DNA of 64,000 nt, taken from assembly GCA_965224225.1 (NCBI GenBank), contig CBDCZF010000035.1, forward strand, positions 682,001 to 746,000, written 5' to 3'. Positions 8,017 to 15,744 of this stretch are shown in pieces. The notes below the pieces were generated by a model. That model saw only the letters and a list, made by a program, of their open reading frames with translations, made no database searches and was not told the DNA's origin. The stretch comes from CAJQQK01 sp965224225. GTDB lineage: Bacteria > Pseudomonadota > Alphaproteobacteria > Rhizobiales > Hyphomicrobiaceae. The position numbers and the translations under genes were made by a program. The number at the start of each line of letters is the position of its first letter. The stretch's first letter is position 1.

Positions 8017-9009
8017 CTAGGTTTGAATACGCGAGCCAATCCCTGCAGCAAGGCAGGACGCATGGGCACTTGTGGCAATCGCGGTGTCTTGCGCACCGGT
8101 CCCGGTAAGATCGCAAATCGTGACATCATCGTCCGCCTTGCGCCCAACGGTTTCGCCAGCTACTACGCTGCCAAGTTCGGGCGGTTGAATGTTGACCAAG
8201 TGCCCAGCTGCGCGAGCACTGCGAAGCTCCCCGAGCAATTCGCACTGACTGACGCGGTCGCAGACATAGAGATCCGCTGCGCCAATTGCCTTCGGCGCAA
8301 TCTCGTTCTTGTCGGCCTGATCCGAGCCCATCGCCGTGATGTGCAGGCCAGGGTGCAGCCATTCTGCCTGCAATATTGGCTCCTGTGCCGGCGTCGCGGT
8401 GACGACCAACTGAGACTGCTCGACGACGCGAGCCGGATCATTTTCCGGGTGAACCTCGATTCCCAGTGCGGCCTCAAGGTCATGGGCGCATTGTTCCGCC
8501 TTCTCTGAGCTGCGTCCCCAAACGAGCGCCGAATTGAACGGCTTCACCATGTGCGCAGCCTGAAGCTGGAGCCGGGCCTGCACGCCGGTGCCGATGACTC
8601 CGGCAGTGTCGACATGATCTGGCGCCAAGTGCCGTGTAGCCACAGCCCCTGCCGCTGCTGTTCGAACGTCTGTGAGATAGCCGTTGTCGAGGAACAGGGC
8701 TTCGACCAGACCCGTCTTACTTGAAAACAGGATCATCAGCCCATTGAGGCTCGGAATGCCGATCTGCGGATTGTCGAAGAACCCGGGACTGACCTTGATG
8801 GCGAAACCATTAAAGCCTGAGATGAATGCCGTTTTGACATCGACTTCGCCGTTTGCCTCCGGAATGGCCATCGACAGAATAGGAGGCATCGTCACTGAGC
8901 CGGCATGAAGCGCAGCAAAGGCGCGCTCAACCACATCTATGGCAGCTAGGTCCAACCTGACGACGGCTCGAAGCTCGGCTTCGGTTGCGACCAATACTTC
9001 ATGAACCAT
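8017..9009 (-). CDS. eutC: ornithine cyclodeaminase family protein, EutC-like
   Basis: The 330-residue protein of the OCD/mu-crystallin family shows the substrate-domain motif DVKTAFISGFNGFAIKVSPG, the hinge DNGYLTDVRTAAAGAVATRH and the Rossmann motif GVIGTGVQARLQL. AMGSDQADKNEI is the usual loop near the catalytic Asp. In (hydroxy)ectoine clusters the EutC protein of this family acts with EutB. ATG at 9009 is used (GTG 9018 is an alternative) and follows a GTGAGG ribosome site. It overlaps the end of eutB by 11 bases. The enzyme class is clear; the ectoine role is inferred from context. Confidence 0.78.
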   Translation of the reverse strand: MVHEVLVATEAELRAVVRLDLAAIDVVERAFAALHAGSVTMPPILSMAIPEANGEVDVKTAFISGFNGFAIKVSPGFFDNPQIGIPSLNGLMILFSSKTGLVEALFLDNGYLTDVRTAAAGAVATRHLAPDHVDTAGVIGTGVQARLQLQAAHMVKPFNSALVWGRSSEKAEQCAHDLEAALGIEVHPENDPARVVEQSQLVVTATPAQEPILQAEWLHPGLHITAMGSDQADKNEIAPKAIGAADLYVCDRVSQCELLGELRSARAAGHLVNIQPPELGSVVAGETVGRKADDDVTICDLTGTGAQDTAIATSAHASCLAAGIGSRIQT

Positions 9010-10003
9010 AGGCCTCACCCCGCAAAATCATGTCACCAAGCACAACGTCGTCTCCACGAACAATTCTGCCATATGTCTCCATGTCGACGTTGCGCCCGGA
9101 TAGGATCGTTGCAACCGCCCCCGAAGTTCGTGGAACCTTTGCCGATTGCAGGGCGGCGATACCCACGACACCGGCGCCCTCCGCAATAAGGCGGTCCTCG
9201 AAATAAAGCGTCTGCATGGCCCGGTAGATTTCTTCTTCTGTCACGAGCACGACGTCATCGAGCAGATCCCGGCACAGCGCAAAAGAGAGCCGGTTGTCGA
9301 GGCCGACGCCGCCGCCCAGGGAATCTGCAAGACTTGGAACTTCCTCGATTTCGACAGGCCTGCCGGCCTCCAGCGAGGCATGCATGGCGGCGCCACGGTC
9401 CATCGAAATGCCGATCACTTTGACTTTGGGTTTGATGGCCTTTGCGGCAACCGCAATGCCGCCTGCCAACCCGCCACCGGACAGCGGGACCAATATCATC
9501 TCGAGATCAGGCCTATCCTCCAACAACTCGAGCCCGATCGTTCCCTGCCCGGATATGACTTGGATGTCATCGAACGGAGAGACCTCCGTCAGCCCAACCG
9601 TTGCGCACAACCGCTGACTTTCCGCCAGTGCCTCGTCCTGGCTGTTGCCGATAATCCTAACCTCACCGCCCAGTGCCTTTATGCCGTCGATCTTTGTCGT
9701 CGGTACCAGCGACGACATGCAGATCACGGCGGGAATTCCCTTGGCCCGTGCCGCATAGGCAACGCCACGACCATGATTTCCGGTCGAGCAGCACGTGACG
9801 CCTACTGTGTCGAAAGGTAAACTTGCAACTGCATTCGCCGCTCCGCGCAGCTTGAAGGCACCGATCGGTTGCGTAGTTTCAAGCTTGAGCAGAACCTCTT
9901 GGCCAACCAGGCGAGAGAGAAATGGTGAAGGAACCAGCGGGGTCCGGACAACCGTACGTGAGATCTTGCTGCGTGCGGTCATGATGTCGGCCAAGGCCAG
10001 CAT
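8999..10003 (-). CDS. eutB: PLP-dependent threonine dehydratase-like enzyme, EutB-like
   Basis: The 334-residue fold-type II PLP enzyme has the PLP lysine in GAFKLRGAANAV, the phosphate loop PLSGGGLAGGIA, the substrate loop CSTGNHGRGVAYAA and no C-terminal ACT regulatory domain. This matches catabolic serine/threonine dehydratases and the hydroxyectoine-utilisation dehydratase EutB. Its ATG overlaps the stop of the transporter ATPase gene (ATGA at 10003), so uptake and catabolism are translationally coupled. A general threonine dehydratase is the alternative; the gene order ehu-eutB-eutC favours the ectoine role. Confidence 0.75.
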   Translation of the reverse strand: MLALADIMTARSKISRTVVRTPLVPSPFLSRLVGQEVLLKLETTQPIGAFKLRGAANAVASLPFDTVGVTCCSTGNHGRGVAYAARAKGIPAVICMSSLVPTTKIDGIKALGGEVRIIGNSQDEALAESQRLCATVGLTEVSPFDDIQVISGQGTIGLELLEDRPDLEMILVPLSGGGLAGGIAVAAKAIKPKVKVIGISMDRGAAMHASLEAGRPVEIEEVPSLADSLGGGVGLDNRLSFALCRDLLDDVVLVTEEEIYRAMQTLYFEDRLIAEGAGVVGIAALQSAKVPRTSGAVATILSGRNVDMETYGRIVRGDDVVLGDMILRGEAYGS

Positions 10004-10824
10004 CAGTTTGCCTCCAGAACGGCGCTCAGGAACTGTTGCGTGCGCTCGCGCCGCGGATTGCCGAACAACTCCTCCGGTGAGCCCTGCTCTTCGATGCGCC
10101 CGCCGAAAAAGAAGCACACCCGATCCGAGATTTCTTTGGCGAAACCCATTTGGTGGGTCACCATGAGCATTGTGAGATTGTGCTCGGCCACCAGTTGGCG
10201 AATGACATTCGTGACTTCGCCGATCACTTCAGGATCAAGCGCGGAGGTAACCTCATCGAACAGCATGACCTTGGGGCGCATGGCGAGGGCGCGGGCAATG
10301 GCCACTCGCTGTTGCTGACCACCGGACAGGCGCGAGGGGTGCTGATCAACTTTGTCTGCCAGGCCAACCATTCCAAGAAGTTCCAGAGACCTTCCCCGCG
10401 CTTCTTCCTTTGACAGCCCCAGAACGTGAACAGGGGCTTCCATGCAGTTTTCCAGAGCGGTCATGTGTGGAAACAGATTGAAGTGCTGAAAGCACATACC
10501 GATGTTCGCGCGCATCCGGCGCAAATGCTGGTTGTTGGCCGGCACGAGCTTGCCGGAACGCTCCATGTGAGTGAGCGGGCTCCCATCGACATAGATGACG
10601 CCGCCATCGATTGTCTCGAGCGTCATGAGCATGCGCAGGACGGTTGTCTTACCTGAGCCGGACGGCCCGATGATGCTGACCATTTCACCTTCGGCAACGT
10701 CCAGGTCAAGCGAGTCCAGAACCGTGAGATCACCGTAGCGTTTGGTCACGTTCGAGAAACGCACCATTGGAACAGTGTCGCCGCCAAGGGCCAGTGGATA
10801 CCTGCTATCGGCCGTCTCTTGCAT
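10003..10824 (-). CDS. ehuA: polar amino-acid/ectoine-type ABC transporter ATPase (EhuA-like)
   Basis: The 273-residue ATPase has Walker A GPSGSGKTT, signature LSGGQQQRVAIARALA, Walker B VMLFDEVTSALDPE and the switch histidine in MLMVTHQMGF. It is of the PAAT (HisP/GlnQ) type. The start MQETADSRYPL is the ATG ending 10824, which overlaps the ehuD stop as ATGA; the open frame further upstream is only a shadow of ehuD. It energises import through the EhuC/EhuD-like permeases encoded just upstream. It has an N-terminal extension of about 22 residues before VRFSNVTKRYG. Confidence 0.86.
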   Translation of the reverse strand: MQETADSRYPLALGGDTVPMVRFSNVTKRYGDLTVLDSLDLDVAEGEMVSIIGPSGSGKTTVLRMLMTLETIDGGVIYVDGSPLTHMERSGKLVPANNQHLRRMRANIGMCFQHFNLFPHMTALENCMEAPVHVLGLSKEEARGRSLELLGMVGLADKVDQHPSRLSGGQQQRVAIARALAMRPKVMLFDEVTSALDPEVIGEVTNVIRQLVAEHNLTMLMVTHQMGFAKEISDRVCFFFGGRIEEQGSPEELFGNPRRERTQQFLSAVLEAN

Positions 10825-11492
10825 CAGCTCATTCCAAGTTTTCTGCGTACCCAGGCTTCGAAGGCGCGGATCAGACCCGCCGACGGGAGTGAGATCATCA
10901 AAAAGATGATGCCGACCATCGTGTAGGGCTCGAGAAAGCGATAGGACTGCGAGCCGATGGCATTGGCCGTGTGCATCAACTCGGCGACGCCAATGACCGA
11001 CAGCATCGGGGTGTCCTTGAAGATGCCGACGAGATAGTTGCCCATTCCGGCAACAGAGGGTGGCAAAGCTTGCGGAATTATCACTCGGAAGTAGGTGCGG
11101 GCCGGCGACAGATTGAGGGACGTGGCTGCCTCCCACTGTCCCTTTGGCACGCTATCGAGACCGCCGCGGAAAACTTCGGACAAATAGGACGCGTAATGCA
11201 GGCCGATCGCAATCATGCCGGCCATCCAGGGCGACAGGCGAAGACCGAATTGCGGGCCGACGTAAAAGACGAAGAAGATCTGTAGGACGAGAGGCGTTGA
11301 GCGAATGAATTCGACCGCTTCGCGTACAGCGAATGTCAGTGCGCGATACTGCGTGCGCTGTGCCAGAGCGAAGGCCAGTCCGAGAATAATGGCGATCAGG
11401 TAGCCGGCACCTGCCGCCAATAGCGTATTTCCGGTCGCCTGAATGAGTTGGGGCAGAATCTCCCAGGTAAAATCCCAGCGCCAGTCGAACAT
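10824..11492 (-). CDS. ehuD: ABC transporter permease, PAAT family (EhuD-like)
   Basis: The 222-residue inner-membrane protein has about five hydrophobic segments and the cytoplasmic EAA loop (EAATSLNLSPARTYFRVIIP) that contacts the ATPase. The order GLHYASYLSEVFRGGLDSVPKGQWEAA is characteristic of His/Glu/Gln-type permeases. It starts 3 bases after the ehuC stop and ends overlapping the ATPase start. It is one of two permeases forming a heterodimeric channel for the importer. Confidence 0.84.
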   Translation of the reverse strand: MFDWRWDFTWEILPQLIQATGNTLLAAGAGYLIAIILGLAFALAQRTQYRALTFAVREAVEFIRSTPLVLQIFFVFYVGPQFGLRLSPWMAGMIAIGLHYASYLSEVFRGGLDSVPKGQWEAATSLNLSPARTYFRVIIPQALPPSVAGMGNYLVGIFKDTPMLSVIGVAELMHTANAIGSQSYRFLEPYTMVGIIFLMISLPSAGLIRAFEAWVRRKLGMS

Positions 11493-11495
11493 CGC

Positions 11496-12200
11496 CTAGG
11501 CCCTCCCGAGCTTGCGCGCCATGACGGTTTCCAGCCAGCGCATGGTGGGAGTGACGACGAACCGGGCCATTACGTAATAGATGATGAGTGCGGTACCGAA
11601 CGATTCGGCCGACAGGAACGTCGAACCATTGATCTGCTTGGCCTCGAACATCAGGTCGGCAACCGAAATAAGCGAAACGAGGGCCGTGCCCTTAAGCAAT
11701 TCGATCAACAGATTTCCCCAGGGCGGCAACATGATTTGCACCGCTTGTGGCAGAATGATCCGGCGCATGCGTTGCGCAGGCGACATGTTGAGCGCAAGTG
11801 CTGCTTCCCACTGCCCTTTCGGCACGGACAGGATCGCGCCGCGGACCAGTTCGGCACCATACGCGCCAAGGTTCATGCCGACCGCCAGAAAGCCGGCCGT
11901 AAACTTGTCGAGTGAAAGTCCGAACAGCGGTAGTACGAAAAAGATCCAGTAGAGCTGCACCAGCAGCGAGGTGCCGCGAAAAATCTCGATGTAGACAGTT
12001 GCGATGCCGCGCAGCACTGCGTTGCCGGCCAGCCGCAGCAGCCCGGCGACAAGCGCGATGGCAACCGCCACGAGCGTTGCCAGCACCGCCTGCACCGCCG
12101 TGATACCCGCGCCCTCAAGAAGGCGCGGGCCGTACTCTGCAAGGAATTCGAAATACGACATGAAGGGCTTCGGAGACTTGCGGAAGTCGACGCGATCCAT
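11496..12200 (-). CDS. ehuC: ABC transporter permease, PAAT family (EhuC-like)
   Basis: The 234-residue inner-membrane permease has the EAA loop EAALALNMSPAQRMRRIILP and the IEIFRGTSLLVQLYWIFFVLP segment typical of PAAT permeases. The start is uncertain: ATG ending 12200 gives MDRVDFRKSPKPFM, ATG ending 12161 gives MSYFEFLAEYG; neither has a strong ribosome site. It pairs with the EhuD-like protein, lies 70 bases after the binding-protein gene and is in the same operon. Confidence 0.83.
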   Translation of the reverse strand: MDRVDFRKSPKPFMSYFEFLAEYGPRLLEGAGITAVQAVLATLVAVAIALVAGLLRLAGNAVLRGIATVYIEIFRGTSLLVQLYWIFFVLPLFGLSLDKFTAGFLAVGMNLGAYGAELVRGAILSVPKGQWEAALALNMSPAQRMRRIILPQAVQIMLPPWGNLLIELLKGTALVSLISVADLMFEAKQINGSTFLSAESFGTALIIYYVMARFVVTPTMRWLETVMARKLGRA

Positions 12201-12270
12201 GCCAAGGAATGCAAGCGATCACTGCCAACCGCTCGCACTCGGTTGGATCAGGGCATGAAGACGCCAGTTA

Positions 12271-13119
12271 TCACCGGTTGGCGCAGACCCACTCCGTCTT
12301 CTGGTCGCCCGGCAGCTGTGACTTGGAATAGCCGTATTCCTTGACGGCCGCCATCATTTCATCGGTGCCAACGTAACCCTTGAGCGCCTTGTTGAACTCG
12401 CCGAGGAAATCCTTGTCTGCCCCTCGGAAGCCTATGCCGACCCAATTGAGCGTCCATTGGGGCAGCGCCGTCGGGTCCGTGACATCGATGTCCCCGCCGG
12501 ATTTCTCGGCTAGGTTCAGGGCCGTGAAGTAGGTCACGCCGCCGGCATCCGCGCGGCCAGCTTTGACGGCGGCTAGAATTTCGGTCGGTCCGGGTACCGT
12601 CATGACCTGGGACGCAGGAACGCCTTCCTTCTTGGCCGCTTCCACGGTGTTATAGCCGGCTCCGGTGACGAATATACCCTTCTTGTTCTTCAGATCCTGG
12701 TAATTGCTCAGGCCTTTGGGGTTGCCTTTAGCAACGATGAAGGCATCTCCGAAAATCCCGATCGGTTCCGAAAACGAGATGTTTTCGCACCGGCTTTTCA
12801 GGATATACATGCCACCAGTGATGATATCGAAGCGGTTGGCTTTGAGGCCGGGAATCAAGCCGCCCCAGTCGGTCGTGACCGGCTCGATGTTGTCATATCC
12901 CATCTTCTTGAGAATACCGAGAGAGATGGCGTTGACGAACCCGAGTGGTTTCTTGTCATTGCCCGGGTAGGCCCAGGGCACCTCGTTGGCAAAGCCTATC
13001 CTGATCGACTTGCCGGACTTGATGCGATCCATGAGCGGACCGGCCTGAGCGGCCATCGAGCCGGCAACCATTGCCGAGGCGGCGCATATCGCTAGCAGTC
13101 TAGGGAACACGTGCTTCAT
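12271..13119 (-). CDS. ehuB: periplasmic substrate-binding protein, EhuB-like
   Basis: The 282-residue precursor has a signal peptide (MKHVFPRLLAICAASAMVAG ... QAG) followed by a PBP2 fold. FANEVPWAYP, LKANRFDIITGGMYILKSRC, FSEPIGIFGDAF and KGNPKGLSNYQDL resemble the ectoine/hydroxyectoine binding protein EhuB. The start is ATG 13119 rather than the ATG two codons earlier, because GGGAGG (13126-13131) sits 6 bases from 13119 but directly abuts 13125. It is the first gene of the operon, transcribed away from the GntR-type regulator. A related small zwitterion or amino acid could be the true ligand. Confidence 0.8.
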   Translation of the reverse strand: MKHVFPRLLAICAASAMVAGSMAAQAGPLMDRIKSGKSIRIGFANEVPWAYPGNDKKPLGFVNAISLGILKKMGYDNIEPVTTDWGGLIPGLKANRFDIITGGMYILKSRCENISFSEPIGIFGDAFIVAKGNPKGLSNYQDLKNKKGIFVTGAGYNTVEAAKKEGVPASQVMTVPGPTEILAAVKAGRADAGGVTYFTALNLAEKSGGDIDVTDPTALPQWTLNWVGIGFRGADKDFLGEFNKALKGYVGTDEMMAAVKEYGYSKSQLPGDQKTEWVCANR

Positions 13120-13125
13120 CTGCAT

Positions 13126-13131
13126 CCTCCC
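13126..13131 (-). promoter_or_regulatory. ribosome binding site deciding the ehuB start
   Basis: On the minus strand GGGAGG is followed by ATG-CAG-ATG. Only the second ATG (ending 13119) has a workable 6-base spacer, and it also gives a canonical signal peptide beginning Met-Lys-His. Confidence 0.7.
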
Positions 13132-13163
13132 GTTATCGCGTTCTGATGAGGACGATCGTCCAC

Positions 13164-13278
13164 TTGTGTACAACAGCACGCGTGAGAGGTCGCCGTCAAT
13201 TGAGGCTGCCTGACAATTTCCAGTCAATTGGCTAGACAACCAGCCTGCACGCAATCAATGATCCCTAGTTGTGTACAT
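13164..13278. promoter_or_regulatory. two TTGTGTACA sites in the ehuB/gntR divergent region
   Basis: TTGTGTACAA (13164-13173) and TTGTGTACAT (13269-13278) lie 105 bases apart between the divergent ehuB and GntR/FCD genes. TTGTnnACAA is the usual palindromic core bound by FCD-subfamily GntR regulators such as LldR and VanR. The first site matches both half-sites and the second has one mismatch. Their position, one near each gene start, suggests control of both the transport/catabolic operon and the regulator. This is a motif match, not a demonstrated site. Confidence 0.6.
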
Positions 13279-13345
13279 TTGTCGGGTTCCATGCGACCAG
13301 CAGAATGACCCGACCCGACGCCGCAATTGGAGTCGTGATCAGTCT

Positions 13346-14068
13346 ATGACGATAGCTCTTCCAGACAAAAGCGGTTCAACGTCTTCACGAACGAGTTCGC
13401 GCACGCGATTTGAACACCTCTACGAAACCTTGCGGAACAGGATCTGCCTGCTTGACTACCCACCGGGCATGCGGCTCAGCGAAGACATGCTCGCGCAGGA
13501 GTTCGGCATCAGCCGGACACCACTACGGCGCGCGCTTGGCTGGCTCGAAGCAAACGGGTTGCTCAAGTCGGTGCAGGGTGTCGGCACAATCGTTACCGAT
13601 ATCGACATCGATGCGCTTGCACAGGTTTATGAGTTGCGGATGGAGCTTGCCGAACTCATCGGCAATCTGCGACCGGTGCCGCCCAGCCAAGCGACGCTGG
13701 CCTTGTTCGAAGACCTCCATCTGCGCAGCGAAACGCTTGTGCTCGAACCGTCACCACGTGCATTTGCAGAACTTAACATGGACTTCTTTCAGGCGCTTTC
13801 TCGCCTGTCGGACAATGAACCGTTCCGAGAGATCACGGAACGTCTCTACTATCAAACTACGCGAATTTGGCTGACATCGATATCGCCCGACAATCTCAAG
13901 AGCGAGGTTGAGATATTCTCGCGTGAGATCGCCGACATCCGCGCCGCCGTCGAAATTGGCGACCTGTCGTCTGTCGGACATATTCGCCGATCTCATATCT
14001 CCATGAGTTTCGCACGCCTCAAGCGCATCAACAATCAAAAAACCAGTAAAAACTTTTCTGTAGCATGA
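13346..14068 (+). CDS. GntR-family transcriptional regulator, FCD subfamily
   Basis: The 240-residue protein has an N-terminal winged helix (about 20-90: YETLRNRICLLDYPPGMRLS, FGISRTPLRRALGWLEANGL) and an all-helical C-terminal effector domain (about 95-225) with the acidic and His/Asp pattern of FCD domains (VYELRMELAELI, ELNMDFFQALSRL). ATG 13346 is chosen as the first Met before the DNA-binding domain; upstream codons run into the operator region. It is divergent from the ehu/eut operon and therefore its likely local repressor. Ectoine clusters elsewhere usually use the MocR-type EnuR instead. Confidence 0.85.
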   Translation: MTIALPDKSGSTSSRTSSRTRFEHLYETLRNRICLLDYPPGMRLSEDMLAQEFGISRTPLRRALGWLEANGLLKSVQGVGTIVTDIDIDALAQVYELRMELAELIGNLRPVPPSQATLALFEDLHLRSETLVLEPSPRAFAELNMDFFQALSRLSDNEPFREITERLYYQTTRIWLTSISPDNLKSEVEIFSREIADIRAAVEIGDLSSVGHIRRSHISMSFARLKRINNQKTSKNFSVA

Positions 14069-14534
14069 GACCGCAAGGCGAATTGCGTGACATTATTCGT
14101 GCAGCGGGTTGCGGACGTCCGGCCGGTTGCGGCATTGCAGCAGTAGCATTTCGCGAATGACGCCCGGTATCGGATTACTATGAGAGACGCGTTGAAGACA
14201 CTCGTGCCGTCATTTGCAAATTCATACACGGGGTCTCTCAATTGTCTTTACGACGGTCACGGCTCGCGGCGGTTTTGCACTTGCTCAGTTCTGCTTCGGG
14301 ACGGGCGTATCGTTGGTGCGATGCAAAATGAAGAGTTTTGCGACAGCCGGTTCGGGTCAACCGCTGAAAGATTTGCTCCGAGGCATTGGCGTCTGCCCAT
14401 ACTTCAGCACCGGACGACTTGGCAGTGTAGTGCGTCGATCGTTGACGTTTCCGTGAATTTTGCCACCTGCCGCCCACACCGTTTGTGCACGCGGGTGGGG
14501 ATTCTGCATTGGGCAGCGGAGTGGCGGCATAACG
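14069..14534. other. intergenic stretch without recognisable gene
   Basis: I see no convincing gene in this interval: open frames on both strands lack recognisable motifs and overlap one another. It separates the GntR gene from a decayed methyltransferase and may be degraded foreign DNA. Confidence 0.5.
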
Positions 14535-15087
14535 CTATGGCCCGACAGTTGCTCCGCAGTCGGGTTCGAAGTTGTTCGCGGAGAGCCACCAAAAGCAAGA
14601 AGGGCCACGGTGAGCTTGTGTCCAAACCGCCCAGACATAACGGTGTTGGAGAAAGTGACGGGGCGGCGTATCGTGGTCGTTCCAGCATTCGACGCTGTCT
14701 GTTGCATACAGCCGGGCAGGCGGCGTCTTTTTCCATTTCGGCGTGCGGTCCTGGTGCGCCAGACTTGCCAGATTTAGAAGCATGGCGATTTTGCCGCCGG
14801 TTTTCGCGTCAGGATCAACGCATGACGGGCAAATGCGTCGGCCAAGCCGGAACCGTAGGGTGGATTCGTGACGATGTGCTTTGCTTTGGGCTCGGTTTGA
14901 GCCAGGAAATCAACGCCACATGTTCCGTAGTTCCAGTCGTAAAGATCGATGCTGACAACGTCATGACCGTTTTCCTCAAGAACCTTGGATATGTAACCTT
15001 CGCCACAGGCCGGTTCTCAGATGGACCCGTCGAAGTCCTCCACGGATAGCAGGGCTTTGGTGGCGGTTGGCGGCGTCGAGTAGTTCC
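14535..15087 (-). pseudogene. decayed phage-type DNA methyltransferase
   Basis: Read on the minus strand from 15087, the frame gives RNYSTPPTATKALLSVEDFD-GSI, then an in-frame TGA (15017-15019) exactly where relatives have Trp, followed by EPACGEGYISKVLEENGHDV (SAM motif) and AKHIVTNPPYGSGLADAF (NPPY catalytic motif). Near 14793-14797 one A is missing from a run. Past it, the next frame continues GGKIAMLLNLASL, TPPARLYATDSV and YVWAVWTQAHRGP, matching the C-terminal part of phage and prophage N6-adenine-type methyltransferases. Two independent inactivating lesions plus truncation by the acetyltransferase gene make it a pseudogene. No other phage gene is seen nearby. Confidence 0.75.
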
Positions 15088-15690
15088 TCAGGCTTTCGTC
15101 AGGCCAAGCCGCATTAGCAGAGCATCCCCTTCGGAGTAATTCAAACAAGGGTGAGGCATGAGCGGCCTTCGGTCGATCTCGACATAACCGCGACTGCGAT
15201 AGAGGCGAAGCGCATCTTGGTTCGCCTCAAAGCAAATCAGCGAGAGGCGATCGCAACCCCGCTCTGACGCAGTGTCTTCTGCGACATCTAGAAGTGCGTT
15301 ACCAATTCCTTGACCGCGCCGATCAGCATCGACTGCGATGCCCGAAATATAAAGTGAGCCCGGATCCTCCAGCTCGGAGTATGGGCGAAGAATGGGATCC
15401 TCCTCAACGCCGTCTGACTCTGGCATCTCGAACGCATGGATCATTGCGACAACACGGTCACAGGCTGCTGCGACGGTGCAGTTCTCGTATGAAAATGCGA
15501 CGCCTTGCCGAGCATAGCGAGCAGCTCCGTGGGACAAAGGGTCGATCCCGGGAGCGCGATCATGTTCCCAGATGTAAGCGGCGAGCCCGTCCGATGAAAC
15601 AAGAAACAAACGGGCAATATCTGCGGCATCTCGCGCGGTTGCCGGACGAACGTGATAGGCAGCGTCCAAAGATTTCAATTGCAAGTTCAT
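15088..15690 (-). CDS. GNAT-family N-acetyltransferase
   Basis: The 200-residue protein spans the GNAT fold (about 12-180) with the acetyl-CoA pyrophosphate loop RRGQGIGNALL preceded by the beta-4 strand SLYISGIAVDAD, and NQDALRLYRSRGYVEI in the C-terminal half. The substrate is unknown; the first 60 residues (VRPATARDAADIARLFLVSS) resemble acetyltransferases acting on small molecules. It is followed by the homocysteine methyltransferase gene on the same strand, 54 bases upstream of it, so the two may be co-transcribed. Confidence 0.87.
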   Translation of the reverse strand: MNLQLKSLDAAYHVRPATARDAADIARLFLVSSDGLAAYIWEHDRAPGIDPLSHGAARYARQGVAFSYENCTVAAACDRVVAMIHAFEMPESDGVEEDPILRPYSELEDPGSLYISGIAVDADRRGQGIGNALLDVAEDTASERGCDRLSLICFEANQDALRLYRSRGYVEIDRRPLMPHPCLNYSEGDALLMRLGLTKA

Positions 15691-15744
15691 TTTTGATCTC
15701 CGAATTCTTGCGGAGCAGCATCTCTGATCCCGCGCCGCACGATG

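Noticed and set aside
10825..11136. Upstream extension of the transporter ATPase gene
   Set aside because: The extension is an alternative frame of the ehuD permease gene; the ATGA overlap at 10824 gives a normal ATPase N-terminus.
14180..15049. 289-codon plus-strand frame
   Set aside because: It lies antisense to the methyltransferase remnant, whose motifs (EPACGEG, NPPYGSG) are clear on the other strand, and shows no motif itself.
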